Shown: positions 1-9,826, counted from the stretch's first letter. The stretch: DNA of 64,000 nucleotides from CAYNRE01 sp964399535 (GCA_964399535.1 CAYNRE010000032.1:310001-374000); one strand, 5' to 3'. Made by a program: numbers and translations. Notes: generated by a model from the sequence alone, not told the origin.

Positions 1-2
1 TG

Positions 3-476
3 CGCGACGCGATTCGCACGACGGCCCGGCAGCCGCTCGGCGGACTGGCGTGGAGAAACGCTTCGGCCACGCTGCCACCGCGACCCGAGGCCGAGTTCTC
101 ACCCGATGCCGCCCGCCGACGATTGGAAAATACCCAGGCGGGTCCCACCGAGCGGATTGGCGCGGCGCTGCTCTTGGCTTTTCTCGAGCGACAGAACGAC
201 CCCTTCGATTTTCCGCTGCTCGACCTGGGCCCCGCCGTGGTGCTGCATTTGCCCGGCGAGCCGTTTGTGACCTACCAGTTGCGGGCTCAGCGAATTTGGC
301 CCCAGGGAATCGTGGCCGTGGCCGGTTACGCCGACGGCTCCACGGGCTATGTCTGCACGGCGGCCGCGTTTGGCGAAGGGGGCTACGAGCCAACCGCCTC
401 GCAAGTGGGACCACGAAGCGAACAGGTGATCGACCGGGTGCTCTACGAGCTGCTGACCCCGCCCGGCCGGGAGTGA
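3..476 (+). CDS. C-terminal part of a neutral/alkaline ceramidase-like protein (5' truncated by window edge)
   Basis: The frame is open from the first complete codon in the window to a TGA at 474-476, so this is the 3' end of a longer gene (about 157 residues visible). The stretch VLHLPGEPFVTYQLRAQ, followed by a VAVAGYADG-like and a GGYEPTAS-like segment, resembles the end of the planctomycete proteins annotated as neutral/alkaline non-lysosomal ceramidase N-terminal domain proteins, which are usually exported. No catalytic residues lie in the visible part, so the activity is inferred from resemblance alone. An internal ATG at 123 is unlikely to be the true start because the reading frame continues upstream with similar composition. 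Confidence 0.6.
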   Translation, partial: RDAIRTTARQPLGGLAWRNASATLPPRPEAEFSPDAARRRLENTQAGPTERIGAALLLAFLERQNDPFDFPLLDLGPAVVLHLPGEPFVTYQLRAQRIWPQGIVAVAGYADGSTGYVCTAAAFGEGGYEPTASQVGPRSEQVIDRVLYELLTPPGRE

Positions 477-639
477 GTGCCAGGCGCTCGGCAGCGGTCG
501 GCGAGACGGGGCCGGGTAGCGTGCCGTATTTCGCCGCGCGAACGGCCGCGGATTACACTGGATGGCGGTCCACGCGTGAAATGCCCTGAGTCGAATCCTT
601 TCCAGATATCACTTGGTTGAACGGCGGGAGTACTCGGTC

Positions 640-2079
640 ATGCTTCGGCAAACCACTTGGCTGCTGGGGGCGCTGCTGTGCGCGGAACTATCTTCGCTGG
701 CGCGGGCCGCCTTGGCCCCCGTTTATTCGTTCGAAGGCCGACCCAATAGCGGCAGCGAACCGCAGACCGACCTGCTGCTCTACCAGGGGTATCTTTACGG
801 CACCACGGTCAGCGGTGGACTGAACGATTTCGGGACGGTGTTTCGCATTCAACCCGATGGCAGCGACTATCAGTTGCTGTACAGCTTTGAAAGCTCGGGG
901 CCCAACGCGGCGGCCGGCCCCCAAGGCAGCATCGTCATCGCCAACAACTCGGTCTACGGCATCGTCAACGGCGGGGGGCCGGCGGCGGCCGGGCGGATTT
1001 ACCGGGTCGGAATTGATGGTTCGGGCATTCAGTTTCTGCACAACTTTGCCGGCGGGTTGGCAAACGACGGGGCCGACCCTTTCGGTGGGCTGATTCTCGA
1101 CCAGGGGGTGCTTTATGGCACCACCTCCCGGGGTGGCAGCGGCTTCAACCGCGGAGCGGTTTTCAAGCTGAATCTGGACGGCTCGGACTATCAAATGCTC
1201 AAGGCGTTTGATTTCGCCAACACCGGCGGAAGTCCGCAGGGCTCGCTCCTCAAAATCGGCGGTGTCTTGTATGGCACCACGAGCGCCGGCATTAGCCCTT
1301 CGACCAACGGCACCGTTTTCAAGTTGAACGACGACGGGACCGGATTCTCGCTCCTGCACCAGTTCGCGGGCGGCCCCAGCGATGGCCGCAGCGCCATCGC
1401 CGGACTGGTGACCGATGGCAACCGGCTCTATGGGGCAACCGTCGGAGGCGGCGCCAACAACGGCGGCACGATTTACGCGCTCGATTTCGACGGAAGCGAT
1501 TACGAGCTGTTGCACTCGTTCGAAACCGTGAGCGGCACCGGCCCCGAGGCCGCCTTGACCTTGATCGGCGACACGCTCTACGGGGCCACTCGCGGCGCCG
1601 GTATCGGCGGCACCGGTTCGCTGTTCCAAATCGACACTACGGGGGAGAATTTCGAAACCCTGGCCGACACGCTCGACGTGGGGGGCATTTCGCCGGAAAC
1701 CGCGCTGGCGCTGGTGGATAACCGGCTCTACGGAACCACGCGGTTTAGCAATGGCGGCGACGGGCTCATTTACTCGTTCGACCTGCCGGCGGAAACCTTG
1801 GTGGGCGATGCCAACGGCGACTGCACCGTGGGGGCGGCCGACTACGCCATTTGGGCTGCCCAGTTCGGGCAAACCGGCCCGGGGCTGTCGGCCGACTTCG
1901 ACGGCAACGGATCGGTGGGGGCCGGAGACTATGCCCTGTGGGCAGCCAATTTCGGCAATACTTGCCCCCCCAGCGGCAAGGCGGCCCCCGAACCCGCCGG
2001 CCTGGTCTTGGCCTTGCTGGGACTCCTGGGGCTCGCCGGATTCTTCGGCAGGTGCGGCGCTCAACGCCGGCGCGGCTAG
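640..2079 (+). CDS. Exported GloVer-repeat protein with dockerin-like domain and PEP-CTERM anchor
   Basis: 479 residues. A hydrophobic signal peptide (about residues 5-24) precedes roughly seven repeats of about 50 residues built on LYGTTxxGG...GTVFKLNxDG, the GloVer repeat (TIGR03803-like). Residues about 388-442 form two EF-hand-like dockerin type I segments with DANGDCTVGAADY and DFDGNGSVGAGDY. Residues 450-452 are PEP, followed by a hydrophobic helix and a basic end (QRRRG), as in PEP-CTERM sorting signals. The likely fate is surface display or exosortase-dependent release; the ligand is unknown. ATG 640 is chosen over an upstream TTG because GGGAG lies about 9 bases before it. No exosortase gene is in this window. 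Confidence 0.85.
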   Translation: MLRQTTWLLGALLCAELSSLARAALAPVYSFEGRPNSGSEPQTDLLLYQGYLYGTTVSGGLNDFGTVFRIQPDGSDYQLLYSFESSGPNAAAGPQGSIVIANNSVYGIVNGGGPAAAGRIYRVGIDGSGIQFLHNFAGGLANDGADPFGGLILDQGVLYGTTSRGGSGFNRGAVFKLNLDGSDYQMLKAFDFANTGGSPQGSLLKIGGVLYGTTSAGISPSTNGTVFKLNDDGTGFSLLHQFAGGPSDGRSAIAGLVTDGNRLYGATVGGGANNGGTIYALDFDGSDYELLHSFETVSGTGPEAALTLIGDTLYGATRGAGIGGTGSLFQIDTTGENFETLADTLDVGGISPETALALVDNRLYGTTRFSNGGDGLIYSFDLPAETLVGDANGDCTVGAADYAIWAAQFGQTGPGLSADFDGNGSVGAGDYALWAANFGNTCPPSGKAAPEPAGLVLALLGLLGLAGFFGRCGAQRRRG

Positions 2080-2101
2080 CTTGACCTGGGGGGCAGGCCG
2101 A

Positions 2102-3874
2102 TTAGCTCGCCGCGACCCCCTGGCCCAGCGGTGGCGAACCGCCTGAACGGTCCGAGCGACCCCAGATTACGCGGGCGGCCTCGACCAGCATGAGCGTGGC
2201 CAGCACCACGAGCATGACGGCCACCCAAAACACGGGACTGGTGGGAACCGAAACACCTTGGTCGGCGCGCTCGGCGGGAACCAATTCGCCGCGAATCGTC
2301 AGCAGCAGGGCCCAGGTGCTCATCAGATACATGAGCGCGGCGGGCAAACCCGTTACCAGCCATACCCACCACGCGCGGCGAGTCTGCCAAAGCCAAACGG
2401 TTACGCCCAGCAGCGTGAGTGCTGCCAGCAACTGGTTGCTCGCGCCGAATAGGTTCCAGAAGGTTTTCCACACCGGTTCGGCCTGGCCCTTGGCGTTGGT
2501 CATGGTACGGGTGACGAACAACAGCGGCGCGCCGGCCGTGACCAGGGTACCAAACCAACGGCCGCCGGCGCCCTGCCAGCCGGTGAGCTCTTGCAGGATG
2601 TAGCGCCCCAGCCGGGTGCAGACGTCGAGCGTGTCGTACACAAACGTGGTGAATGCCATCAGCGCGAACGTAACCCCCAGGGCATGGGGCACGCCGAAGA
2701 TCTGCAGAAAATTGCCGATGCCCTTGGCGTAGATGTAGTTCGGCTTTCCCGAGGCGAGCGCGCTGTCGCCCGGAACCAGAATCATCACGCAGGAAAGCGA
2801 AACGATCGCCACCATGGCTTCGAGTAGCATCGCCCCGTAGCCGATGACCCGGGCATCGCTCTCGCGGCGCAACTGCTTGGAAGTGGTTCCCGAGGCAATC
2901 AGCGAGTGAAAGCCGCTACACGCGCCGCAGGCAATAGTAATGAAAAGCAGCGGGAACAGCGGCTGCTCTTTCCCCCCAGCGCCCTCGGGAAACAGCCCGC
3001 GAAAGGCCGGGTATTCAATCGGCTGGTTGCTGACGAGCAATCCGACCATGCCGCCCAAGAGCGCCACATAGAGAAAATAGCCACCCAAATGGCCCCGCGG
3101 TTGCAACAGCAGCCACATGGGCGTTACCGAGGCGATGACGCAATAGAGGAGCAGGGCCACGTCCCAGATCTTCACCGCCCGGGCTTCAGACACCCCGAGC
3201 AAGCTCACCAGGTCCAGCGGAATCGACTGGCCGATCCAAATCGCCAGACCCACCAGTGGCAGGAAGATGACCGTGGCCAACCCCAGCCCCAGGCGGGTAG
3301 TGCGGAGCAACAGCCCCATGATCATGGGCAACGCCAGGTACAACAGCGACGAGGTGGCAATGCCCCCCCCGGTAACCACTTCCCCGTTCTCCAGCTCCTG
3401 CCGACCCACGAAGGCCGAAGCCGTAATGTCGGTAAAGGCCACGATGATGTAGACCAGCGCCAGCCACACAAACGCCAGGAAGAGCATGTAGCTGCGCTGG
3501 CTCATATGGTCGCGCACAACCTCGGCGATCGAACGCGCCTTGTGGCGAATCGAGGCCACGAGCGAGGTCAGGTCGTGGACCCCGCCGATTAGAATCGAAC
3601 CGACCAGAATCCAGATGAGCGCGGGCGCCCAGCCAAAGAGCATGCCCGCCAGGATCGGCCCCACGATCGGCCCGGCCGCGGCGATTGCCGAAAAGTGCTG
3701 ACCGAGCAAAAACTTCGGGGGAATCGGCACATAGTCCAAGTCGTCGCGCAGCGTCTCGGCCGGGGTGGGCGTGTGGTCGTCGAGCCGAAGCAGGCGCCCC
3801 AGCAGACGGCCATAGGTGAAGTAGGCCACGGTCAGAATCACAGCCGACGCGACGACAATCGCCAACAGCGACAT
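2102..3874 (-). CDS. cstA: CstA-family carbon starvation protein (peptide/pyruvate transporter)
   Basis: 590 residues with many transmembrane segments. PKFLLGQHFSAIAAAGPIVG near residue 50 and the later ACGACSGFHSLIASGTTSKQ block are hallmark CstA sequences. E. coli CstA (about 700 residues) takes up peptides or pyruvate under carbon limitation; this is the shorter form common outside enterobacteria. The start is the ATG read from 3874; longer versions of the frame add a basic, non-membrane leader without CstA similarity. It is the last gene of the minus-strand run, converging on the GloVer gene only 22 bases away. Substrate is not determined by sequence. Confidence 0.9.
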   Translation of the reverse strand: MSLLAIVVASAVILTVAYFTYGRLLGRLLRLDDHTPTPAETLRDDLDYVPIPPKFLLGQHFSAIAAAGPIVGPILAGMLFGWAPALIWILVGSILIGGVHDLTSLVASIRHKARSIAEVVRDHMSQRSYMLFLAFVWLALVYIIVAFTDITASAFVGRQELENGEVVTGGGIATSSLLYLALPMIMGLLLRTTRLGLGLATVIFLPLVGLAIWIGQSIPLDLVSLLGVSEARAVKIWDVALLLYCVIASVTPMWLLLQPRGHLGGYFLYVALLGGMVGLLVSNQPIEYPAFRGLFPEGAGGKEQPLFPLLFITIACGACSGFHSLIASGTTSKQLRRESDARVIGYGAMLLEAMVAIVSLSCVMILVPGDSALASGKPNYIYAKGIGNFLQIFGVPHALGVTFALMAFTTFVYDTLDVCTRLGRYILQELTGWQGAGGRWFGTLVTAGAPLLFVTRTMTNAKGQAEPVWKTFWNLFGASNQLLAALTLLGVTVWLWQTRRAWWVWLVTGLPAALMYLMSTWALLLTIRGELVPAERADQGVSVPTSPVFWVAVMLVVLATLMLVEAARVIWGRSDRSGGSPPLGQGVAAS

Positions 3875-4052
3875 AGGTTCAGAATCTCCCCAGTGGCGGC
3901 GCTCAGGCCGCAATTGAAGCGAAGCACCGACGGCATCGCTTCCCAGCCAAGCGAGCGGGCGAGTGGCCTGGCGACGCCCAGCAGCCCCCTGCCGACTCCA
4001 CCATACCCGGCCGGCCACCTCAGCGGCAATTGCGACCCACCGGGGCGCAACC

Positions 4053-5375
4053 TCAGCCGGTAAACCGCAGCAGGGCGTATTTCTTCTTGCCCGTGCGGAG
4101 GACCATCACCGTTTCGCTGGCCAGGTCGGCCACGGTCAGTTGCTGGTCCAGCCCGGTAACCCGGCGATTGTTCACGTACACCCCACCTTGCTCGATGGTA
4201 CGCCGGGCCTCGCCCTTGGACTTGGCCAGGCCGGTTGCGATCAGGGCCTCGACCACGCTTAGGCCAGGCCCCCCCAGGCTGCTCATCGGCAGCGACTGGC
4301 TCGGCACGTCGGCGAAAATCTCGCCGAGTTGCCCATCGCTGAGTTGGCTGATCTCGGCGCCGAAAAAAATCTCGGTGGCTCGCCGGGCCGCCTCGAGGCC
4401 GCTGGAGCCATGAACCAGCGACGTCAGTGCTTCGGCCAGCCGCTGCTGGCTGAGCCGCGCGGCGGGGTCGGCGGCCCGGGCCCGATCGAGCGATTCGATC
4501 TCGTCCTGAGGCAACTCGGTCAGCGTCCGCAAGCAGCGGCCCGCATCGTCGTCGGGCAGGTTGATCCAGTACTGATAGAACTGGTAGGGGCTCGTACGTT
4601 CCGGAGCCAGCCACAGGGCGCCCGACTCGGTCTTGCCCATCTTCGAGCCGTCGCTCTTGGTCAGCAGCGGCCAGGTAAGCCCGAACAGTTCGCCCCCCTG
4701 AAGGCGGCGTCCGAGATCGATTCCGGCCGTAATATTGCCCCACTGGTCGCTGCCGCCAATTTGCAATTGGCAGCCGTACTGCCGGCCGAGGTGCACGAAA
4801 TCGTAGGCCTGCAGCAACATGTAGCTGAACTCGGTGTACGAGAGCCCGCTATCGGTGCGCTCCAGGCGCGATTTCACCGAATCTTTGGCCAGCATCACGT
4901 TGACGGGAAAGTGCTTGCCCACGTCGCGGAGAAACTCGAGGTAGCCAAAGGGGCGCATCCAATCGGCGTTGTTCACCAGCAGGGCGGCGTTCGGGCCGGG
5001 GTCGAAATCGAGAAACTGCCGCATCTGTTGGCCGATAGCCGAGACATTGGCCTCGAGCGCCTCGACCGTCAGCAGATTTCGCTCTTCGCTCTTGCCGCTG
5101 GGGTCACCGATCATGCCCGTGGCCCCGCCGACCACGGCAATTGGTCGGTGCCCCGCCCGTTGAAACCGGCGGAGCATGATCAGGCCCATCAGGTGCCCCA
5201 CGTGCAGGCTGGCGGCCGTGGGGTCGAACCCGGCGTAAACCGTGCGCGATCCCTGCCGCAGCCAATCGCCCAGCCGCACGTCGTCGGTGGTTTGCTGGAC
5301 CAGCCCCCGCCAGCGCAGGTCGCCGATCAGGTCGGGCAGCAGGGCGGATTCGGTCGAGGCAGTCATACGCGTCAT
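4053..5375 (-). CDS. tyrS: Tyrosine--tRNA ligase
   Basis: About 440 residues. It charges tRNA-Tyr with tyrosine in the cytoplasm. Class I signatures are present: HVGH in the TAASLHVGHLMG segment (HIGH motif) and KMGKT (KMSKS motif; bacterial TyrRS usually has KFGKT). The tyrosine-binding block SYTEFSYMLLQAYDF is also visible. The last 65 residues form an S4-like RNA-binding domain (GGVYVNNRRV). Two ATGs three codons apart (5375 and 5366) could start it; neither has a clear ribosome-binding site. It lies 85 bases downstream of ispD on the same strand. Confidence 0.95.
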   Translation of the reverse strand: MTRMTASTESALLPDLIGDLRWRGLVQQTTDDVRLGDWLRQGSRTVYAGFDPTAASLHVGHLMGLIMLRRFQRAGHRPIAVVGGATGMIGDPSGKSEERNLLTVEALEANVSAIGQQMRQFLDFDPGPNAALLVNNADWMRPFGYLEFLRDVGKHFPVNVMLAKDSVKSRLERTDSGLSYTEFSYMLLQAYDFVHLGRQYGCQLQIGGSDQWGNITAGIDLGRRLQGGELFGLTWPLLTKSDGSKMGKTESGALWLAPERTSPYQFYQYWINLPDDDAGRCLRTLTELPQDEIESLDRARAADPAARLSQQRLAEALTSLVHGSSGLEAARRATEIFFGAEISQLSDGQLGEIFADVPSQSLPMSSLGGPGLSVVEALIATGLAKSKGEARRTIEQGGVYVNNRRVTGLDQQLTVADLASETVMVLRTGKKKYALLRFTG

Positions 5376-5460
5376 TTCTAAAGCAGAGCCGGGGGGAGGC
5401 CGACCGCGCCCGGCCCCCGATGGGGTCGGGGCCGGTCCCCAGAGGGTGTCTCGCGGCCGA

Positions 5461-6201
5461 TTATCGCCAAAAGGCGTCGTCGGCAAAGGGGTGGGCCGGC
5501 GTGTTGAGCTTGGGGCGGGGGAGCGCCTTGAGCGCCGCCTCGGCCAGCCGCAAGTCTTCGGACGTGGTGATCTTCAAATTGATGGGCGACCCCGGCACCA
5601 CGGTCACGGGGTGCCCCAGCCGCTCGACCAACTGGGCACAATCGGTCGCCGCCAGGCCCTGGCGGGCCGCGTAGGCGTCGAGCAGTAGTTGCCGGCGGAA
5701 CACCTGCGGGGTCTGGGCCTCCCACAACCCCTCGCGGGGTACGGTCTCCTGAATCGTATGCTGGGCATCGACCCGTTTGACCGTACCGGCGATCGGCACG
5801 GCGAAAATGGCGGCACCGCTCTTCTCGGCCGCCGCGAAAATACGCTCGATCCACTCGTCGGCCAAACAGGGCCGGGCCGCATCGTGCACGCACACGTAAT
5901 CGATTCCCGGCTCGACTCGGGCCAGGGCCCGCTCAATCGAATCGGCTCGCTCCGCTCCGCCGTCGACTACCTGAATGCCCAAAATGGTGACGTTCGCCGA
6001 GAACTTGAAGTTGAACTCCTCGCGATCTTCGGGCGAGATCACCACGATCAACTGCTTCACCTCGGGCCGGTTGACGAACCGCTCGGCCGAATGGAGCCAA
6101 ACCGCCCGATTCTCCAGCGGCACGAACGGTTTCTTGTAATTCTTGTTCTTGAACCGGCTCGAACGTCCGGCCGCCGGCAGTATGACGGCAAACTTGGCCA
6201 C
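5461..6201 (-). CDS. ispD: 2-C-methyl-D-erythritol 4-phosphate cytidylyltransferase
   Basis: 246 residues. The enzyme joins CTP and MEP to give CDP-ME, the third step of the non-mevalonate isoprenoid pathway. The N-terminal nucleotide-binding loop ILPAAGRSSRF begins at residue 7, and VHDAARPC near residue 104 carries the conserved metal/CTP Asp region. WEAQTPQVFR and the C-terminal NLKITTSEDL segment are also typical. An unusual lysine-rich stretch (KNKNYKKPF) follows the first loop and the C-terminal 20 residues extend past the usual end. It sits between the ETF:quinone oxidoreductase gene and tyrS, co-directional with both. Confidence 0.93.
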   Translation of the reverse strand: MAKFAVILPAAGRSSRFKNKNYKKPFVPLENRAVWLHSAERFVNRPEVKQLIVVISPEDREEFNFKFSANVTILGIQVVDGGAERADSIERALARVEPGIDYVCVHDAARPCLADEWIERIFAAAEKSGAAIFAVPIAGTVKRVDAQHTIQETVPREGLWEAQTPQVFRRQLLLDAYAARQGLAATDCAQLVERLGHPVTVVPGSPINLKITTSEDLRLAEAALKALPRPKLNTPAHPFADDAFWR

Positions 6202-6323
6202 GGCGGGGCCCTCCTCCTGGCGAATCGGTCGCGGCAGTCCGGTTCGGCTGGCAACCGGGCCGGCCGCACACTTTCATTCTTCGTGCCTGCGGCGGCCAGC
6301 GTCAAGCTGGGCGCCATGGCCCA

Positions 6324-8426
6324 CTAGGTCGCCAACCGCTCGGCGACCAGTTCGACCAGGTCTTTCACCTCGACGCCGGCCGCTTCGTCGGCCTTGGAAG
6401 CGTCGTCGAGCATGATCGTGCAAAAAGGACAGGCCGTGGCCACGGTCTTGGCCCCGGTTTGTTTGAGCTGTTGCCAGCGGGCCAGGTTCACGCGCTTGTC
6501 GATTTCCTCCTCCATCCACATCCGGCCCCCCCCGGCGCCACAGCAGAAGGTGCGCGCGCCATGCTGCTCGGGCTCGACGATCGGCAGCCCCGGCCCGGCC
6601 AGGTGAGCCAGCACCCGGCGGGGTGCCTCGGGCAACTGGTTATGGCGCGACACGTAGCAGGGGTCGTGCAGGGCGATCGCCCCCTGGCCCTCGGCCGGCT
6701 CAAGAGGCAGTTTGCCCTCGTCCAGCAGTTCGCCCAACAGCTCGCTATGGTGCTGCACCTTCCAGGTGCCGCCAAAGTCGGGGTACTCGTTCTTGAGCGT
6801 GTTGAAGCAGTGGGCGCAGCCCGTGACGATTCGCTGAAACTTCACCGCCCCCAGCGTCTCGACATTGGCCATGGCCTGCTCGAGAAACGTGAATTCGTCG
6901 CCGAGCCGCCGGGCCGGGTCGCCCGTGCAGCGCTCGTCTTTTCCGAGGATGGCGAAATTGATTCCCGCGGCCCGCAGCACCTTGACCAGCGACTGAGTGA
7001 CCCGCTGGTTGCGGCGGTCGAAGCTGCCCGCGCAGCCCACCCAGAGCAATACGTCGGGTTGCGGGTTTTCGTGAACCGTGGGCACATCGAGCCCGGCGGC
7101 CCAGGCGGGCCGATCGTCGGGCGGAACTCCCCAGGGGTTGCCCACCGAGCCAATCGAGCGGAGGGCGGCCTGGGTCGAACCCACGATTTGCCCCTCGCCC
7201 ACCAGGTGGCGGCGCATTTCGATGATCGTACCCATCTGGTCGATCAACACGGGGCAGTTGTGCACGCAGGCCCCACAGGTCGTGCAGCTCCAGAGCGTTT
7301 CGGCCGAGATGACTTCGCCGTGCAGGCTGCCGGCGTGCTCTCCGTGCGCGGCGATATCGAGCACGACCCGCATCGGCGACAGCGGCTTCTGGGTGTTGAA
7401 CGCCGGGCAAGCGCTTTCGCAGCGGCGGCAGTGGGTGCAGGCGTCGTAGCTGAAGAGCTGCCGCTGGCTGAATTCCTCCACGGCCGACAGCCCGAACCGG
7501 CCCGTCGCTTCCACCTCTTCCAGGCTCACCGGTCGCAGCCGCCCCGAGTGCTTCTCGGGCGTCAGGGCAATATGGACCGGCGCGACCAGAAAATGGAGCA
7601 GCTTGGTGTAGGGGACCAGGGCAATGAAGGCGAACACCGCGAGCATGTGCACCCACCACAGCACCAGATGGGCTGTGGTGGCCCCGGCCGCGCCCAGGCC
7701 GGCTCGCTGAAAAACCAGAGCCAGCCCCCATCCGACGAACGAATCGACCCGCTCGAAGGCGGGAAAGCCCGTGGCCAGAATCCGCAGCCCCTCGATCACA
7801 AACCCAGTCAGGCCGATCAAAAAAAAGAGCCAGAGAATGGCCGCATCGATGGGGCGCGACGACGGGCGGACCCGCGTCAGCCCGCCACGCCGGGCCATGG
7901 CTATCGCCAGGCCCACCAGGAACCCCACCCCAAACACCTCGAGCGCCAGCGAGGTGACACGGTAAAACGTGCCTTGGAAAAAGTACCCCACTCCGAAAGG
8001 GCCGAGCAGGTTGTAGTCTTGCACCGCCACGATCACCGTGCCGATGAACAGCACGATAAAGCCGTAGAAGATCAGCAGGTGGCTGCCCCAGGCCACGGGA
8101 ATGCGGGCGATGATTTGCTGGGCCAGCACGTGGCGCGCCACGCGCCCAGCCGCCCCGCCCAGCGTAAGCGGCGGCTGCCAAGGGGCCGCGGCCGAGGCTT
8201 GGGGGTTGGCCGCTGACGTGCCGGTCGAGCCCGGCTCGGCGCCCGCGGGGGGCTGCCAGGCGGCCCGCTGCCCGCGGCGCCAGACCTTCCAGCGCAGCCA
8301 GACGCCGTAACCAAACGCCCCCAGCGAAGCCAGGAACAGCAGGTACATCGACACCTTGGTCGCGGTGCCGATGTTCCAGAGAATTTCCCGAGTCTCGGTG
8401 CCGGGCGGAATCTCGAAATGAGCCAT
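6324..8426 (-). CDS. Membrane Fe-S oxidoreductase, probable ETF:(mena)quinone oxidoreductase (EMO/EtfD type)
   Basis: 700 residues. The N-terminal 280 residues hold several membrane helices like the NarI/HdrE cytochrome b subunit (histidines in helices suggest heme). Two 4Fe-4S motifs follow: Cys330, 333, 336, 340 and Cys381, 384, 387, 391. The C-terminal half has two CCG (HdrD-type) domains, including VGCAGSFD and CCGAGGGRMW. Proteins of this architecture next to etfAB are known as EMO, or EtfD (Rv0338c) in mycobacteria, and pass electrons from reduced ETF to the quinone pool. The gene order here (downstream of etfB-etfA and beta-oxidation genes) fits that role exactly. The alternative, a stand-alone heterodisulfide-reductase-like enzyme, is less likely. 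Confidence 0.85.
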   Translation of the reverse strand: MAHFEIPPGTETREILWNIGTATKVSMYLLFLASLGAFGYGVWLRWKVWRRGQRAAWQPPAGAEPGSTGTSAANPQASAAAPWQPPLTLGGAAGRVARHVLAQQIIARIPVAWGSHLLIFYGFIVLFIGTVIVAVQDYNLLGPFGVGYFFQGTFYRVTSLALEVFGVGFLVGLAIAMARRGGLTRVRPSSRPIDAAILWLFFLIGLTGFVIEGLRILATGFPAFERVDSFVGWGLALVFQRAGLGAAGATTAHLVLWWVHMLAVFAFIALVPYTKLLHFLVAPVHIALTPEKHSGRLRPVSLEEVEATGRFGLSAVEEFSQRQLFSYDACTHCRRCESACPAFNTQKPLSPMRVVLDIAAHGEHAGSLHGEVISAETLWSCTTCGACVHNCPVLIDQMGTIIEMRRHLVGEGQIVGSTQAALRSIGSVGNPWGVPPDDRPAWAAGLDVPTVHENPQPDVLLWVGCAGSFDRRNQRVTQSLVKVLRAAGINFAILGKDERCTGDPARRLGDEFTFLEQAMANVETLGAVKFQRIVTGCAHCFNTLKNEYPDFGGTWKVQHHSELLGELLDEGKLPLEPAEGQGAIALHDPCYVSRHNQLPEAPRRVLAHLAGPGLPIVEPEQHGARTFCCGAGGGRMWMEEEIDKRVNLARWQQLKQTGAKTVATACPFCTIMLDDASKADEAAGVEVKDLVELVAERLAT

Positions 8427-8833
8427 GAGAGATTGAATTCAGCAAAGGTGAAGCGCTTCGCAGGCGGGGCACCCAGCGGCCAGCGAACCCATTGCGCACC
8501 GGTAAAGCGCACTCGCCCCAATTTTCCGCAGTAACCGGGCTTTAGTGTACGAGCCTGGGCCCCGGCCCGGAAGCGCCACCAGCTCGGCGCGGGCTCTGGT
8601 ACCGGGCACCGCGGGCCGAAACGATGGCGCCAGGGGCCTCTGGCCCAGTTCCGCTCGGCACGATTCGCCGCGGCCTTGGCGGCAGCAGGGGCCAGGCCCA
8701 ATGCAGCGACCGATGCGCGCCTTCGCTCCGCGATACTGCCGCGCGAACTCCCGGGTTGTGTGACCCCGAGGCTAGCGCGGCCCGAGAAACGGGGCGCATT
8801 CCGAGTGGCAAGCGGCCGCGGGCCACCGGGGCT
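8427..8833. other. Intergenic spacer between etfA and the EMO gene
   Basis: 407 bases without a convincing gene. The short frames here have no ribosome-binding site and arginine/alanine-rich translations typical of GC-rich non-coding DNA. I see no clear promoter, terminator or repeat. The spacing leaves open that the EMO gene has its own promoter rather than being cotranscribed with etfA. Confidence 0.5.
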
Positions 8834-9826
8834 TTACTTGCGGCCGGCCTCGATCAGGCCGACCATCTGCGGTACGGCCTCGAACAGGTCGGCCACCAGT
8901 CCGTAGTCGGCCACTTCGAAGATCGGGGCGCTCGAATCCTTGTTGATGGCCACGATCGTCTTGGAATTCCGCATGCCAGCCAGGTGCTGAATGGCCCCGC
9001 TGATGCCGCAGGCGATGTAAAGCTTGGGAGCCACGACCTTGCCGGTCTGACCCACTTGAAAATCGTTGGGCATCCAACCGCTGTCCACGGCGGCCCGGCT
9101 CGCCCCCACGGCGGCCCCCAACACATCGGCCAGCTTTTCGAGCACCTGGAATCCCTCGGGCCCGCGGGTGCCGCGACCGCCCGAGACCACGGTGTCGGCC
9201 TCGGTCAACTCCGGACGCTCGAGCGGCGTTTTGTCGACCGACTTAAACGCCTTGCGAGGGTGGGCGAGCTGCGGGGGCAGCGTCGCGGTTTCGATCGGCG
9301 CCGGATCGGCCCCCGGCGCGGCTGGCTCGAAGGCCGAGGGGCGGACCGTGGCCACGACCCGGGGGCCCAACAGGCTCACTTCAGCCAACAGGTTCGAGTA
9401 GAAGGACGGTTTGGTCAGAGCCAGTTTTTGGGCATCGGCCCCGCGGATCTCCACGACGTCGCTACACATGCCGGCCCGCAACCGCGCCGCCACGCGAGGA
9501 AGTGAATCGCGCGTGACGGTGGAGCTGGCAGCCGCCACCAGGCGGTACGGTCCGCTCTCGGCCACGGCGGCGATCGCCTTGGAGTGGGCTTCGCCGGTCG
9601 GCTTGGCCAATTCGGCATGGTCGGCCACGAGCACCCTGCGCACGCCTAGGGACGCCAGTTGCGGGGCCACCGCGCCGGCGTGGGGCCCCAGCACCAGCAC
9701 ATCGCAGGCGCCCCCCAACCGCTGGGCCACGTCGCGGCCAAAGGCCACGGCCGATTGATCGCTGCGCGAAAGTTGGGCCGCCGAGGGGATGGAAACGATC
9801 AGGCTATCGGCATGCGAAGTCGACAT
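8834..9826 (-). CDS. etfA: Electron transfer flavoprotein, alpha subunit
   Basis: 330 residues. With EtfB it forms a soluble FAD protein that takes electrons from acyl-CoA dehydrogenases. The C-terminal FAD-binding region is well preserved: SGGRGTRGPEGF, then GASRAAVDSGWMPNDFQVGQ, KLYIACGISGAIQHLAGM and IVAINKDSSAPIFEVADYG. The start is ATG 9826, with AGGTA some 12 bases upstream; the same AGGTACTGC string precedes the fadB start. The gene follows etfB by 91 bases, and that gap contains a 14-bp tandem duplication. Confidence 0.95.
   Translation of the reverse strand: MSTSHADSLIVSIPSAAQLSRSDQSAVAFGRDVAQRLGGACDVLVLGPHAGAVAPQLASLGVRRVLVADHAELAKPTGEAHSKAIAAVAESGPYRLVAAASSTVTRDSLPRVAARLRAGMCSDVVEIRGADAQKLALTKPSFYSNLLAEVSLLGPRVVATVRPSAFEPAAPGADPAPIETATLPPQLAHPRKAFKSVDKTPLERPELTEADTVVSGGRGTRGPEGFQVLEKLADVLGAAVGASRAAVDSGWMPNDFQVGQTGKVVAPKLYIACGISGAIQHLAGMRNSKTIVAINKDSSAPIFEVADYGLVADLFEAVPQMVGLIEAGRK

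Noticed and set aside
688..2064. Long antisense frame opposite the GloVer gene
   Set aside because: GC-rich codon bias of the real gene creates it; the translation has no domain similarity, while the plus strand has clear repeats and a sorting tail.
3916..3941. GAAGCGA/TCGCTTC hairpin after tyrS as a terminator
   Set aside because: Only a 7-bp stem with a 12-base loop and no T-run; too weak to call.
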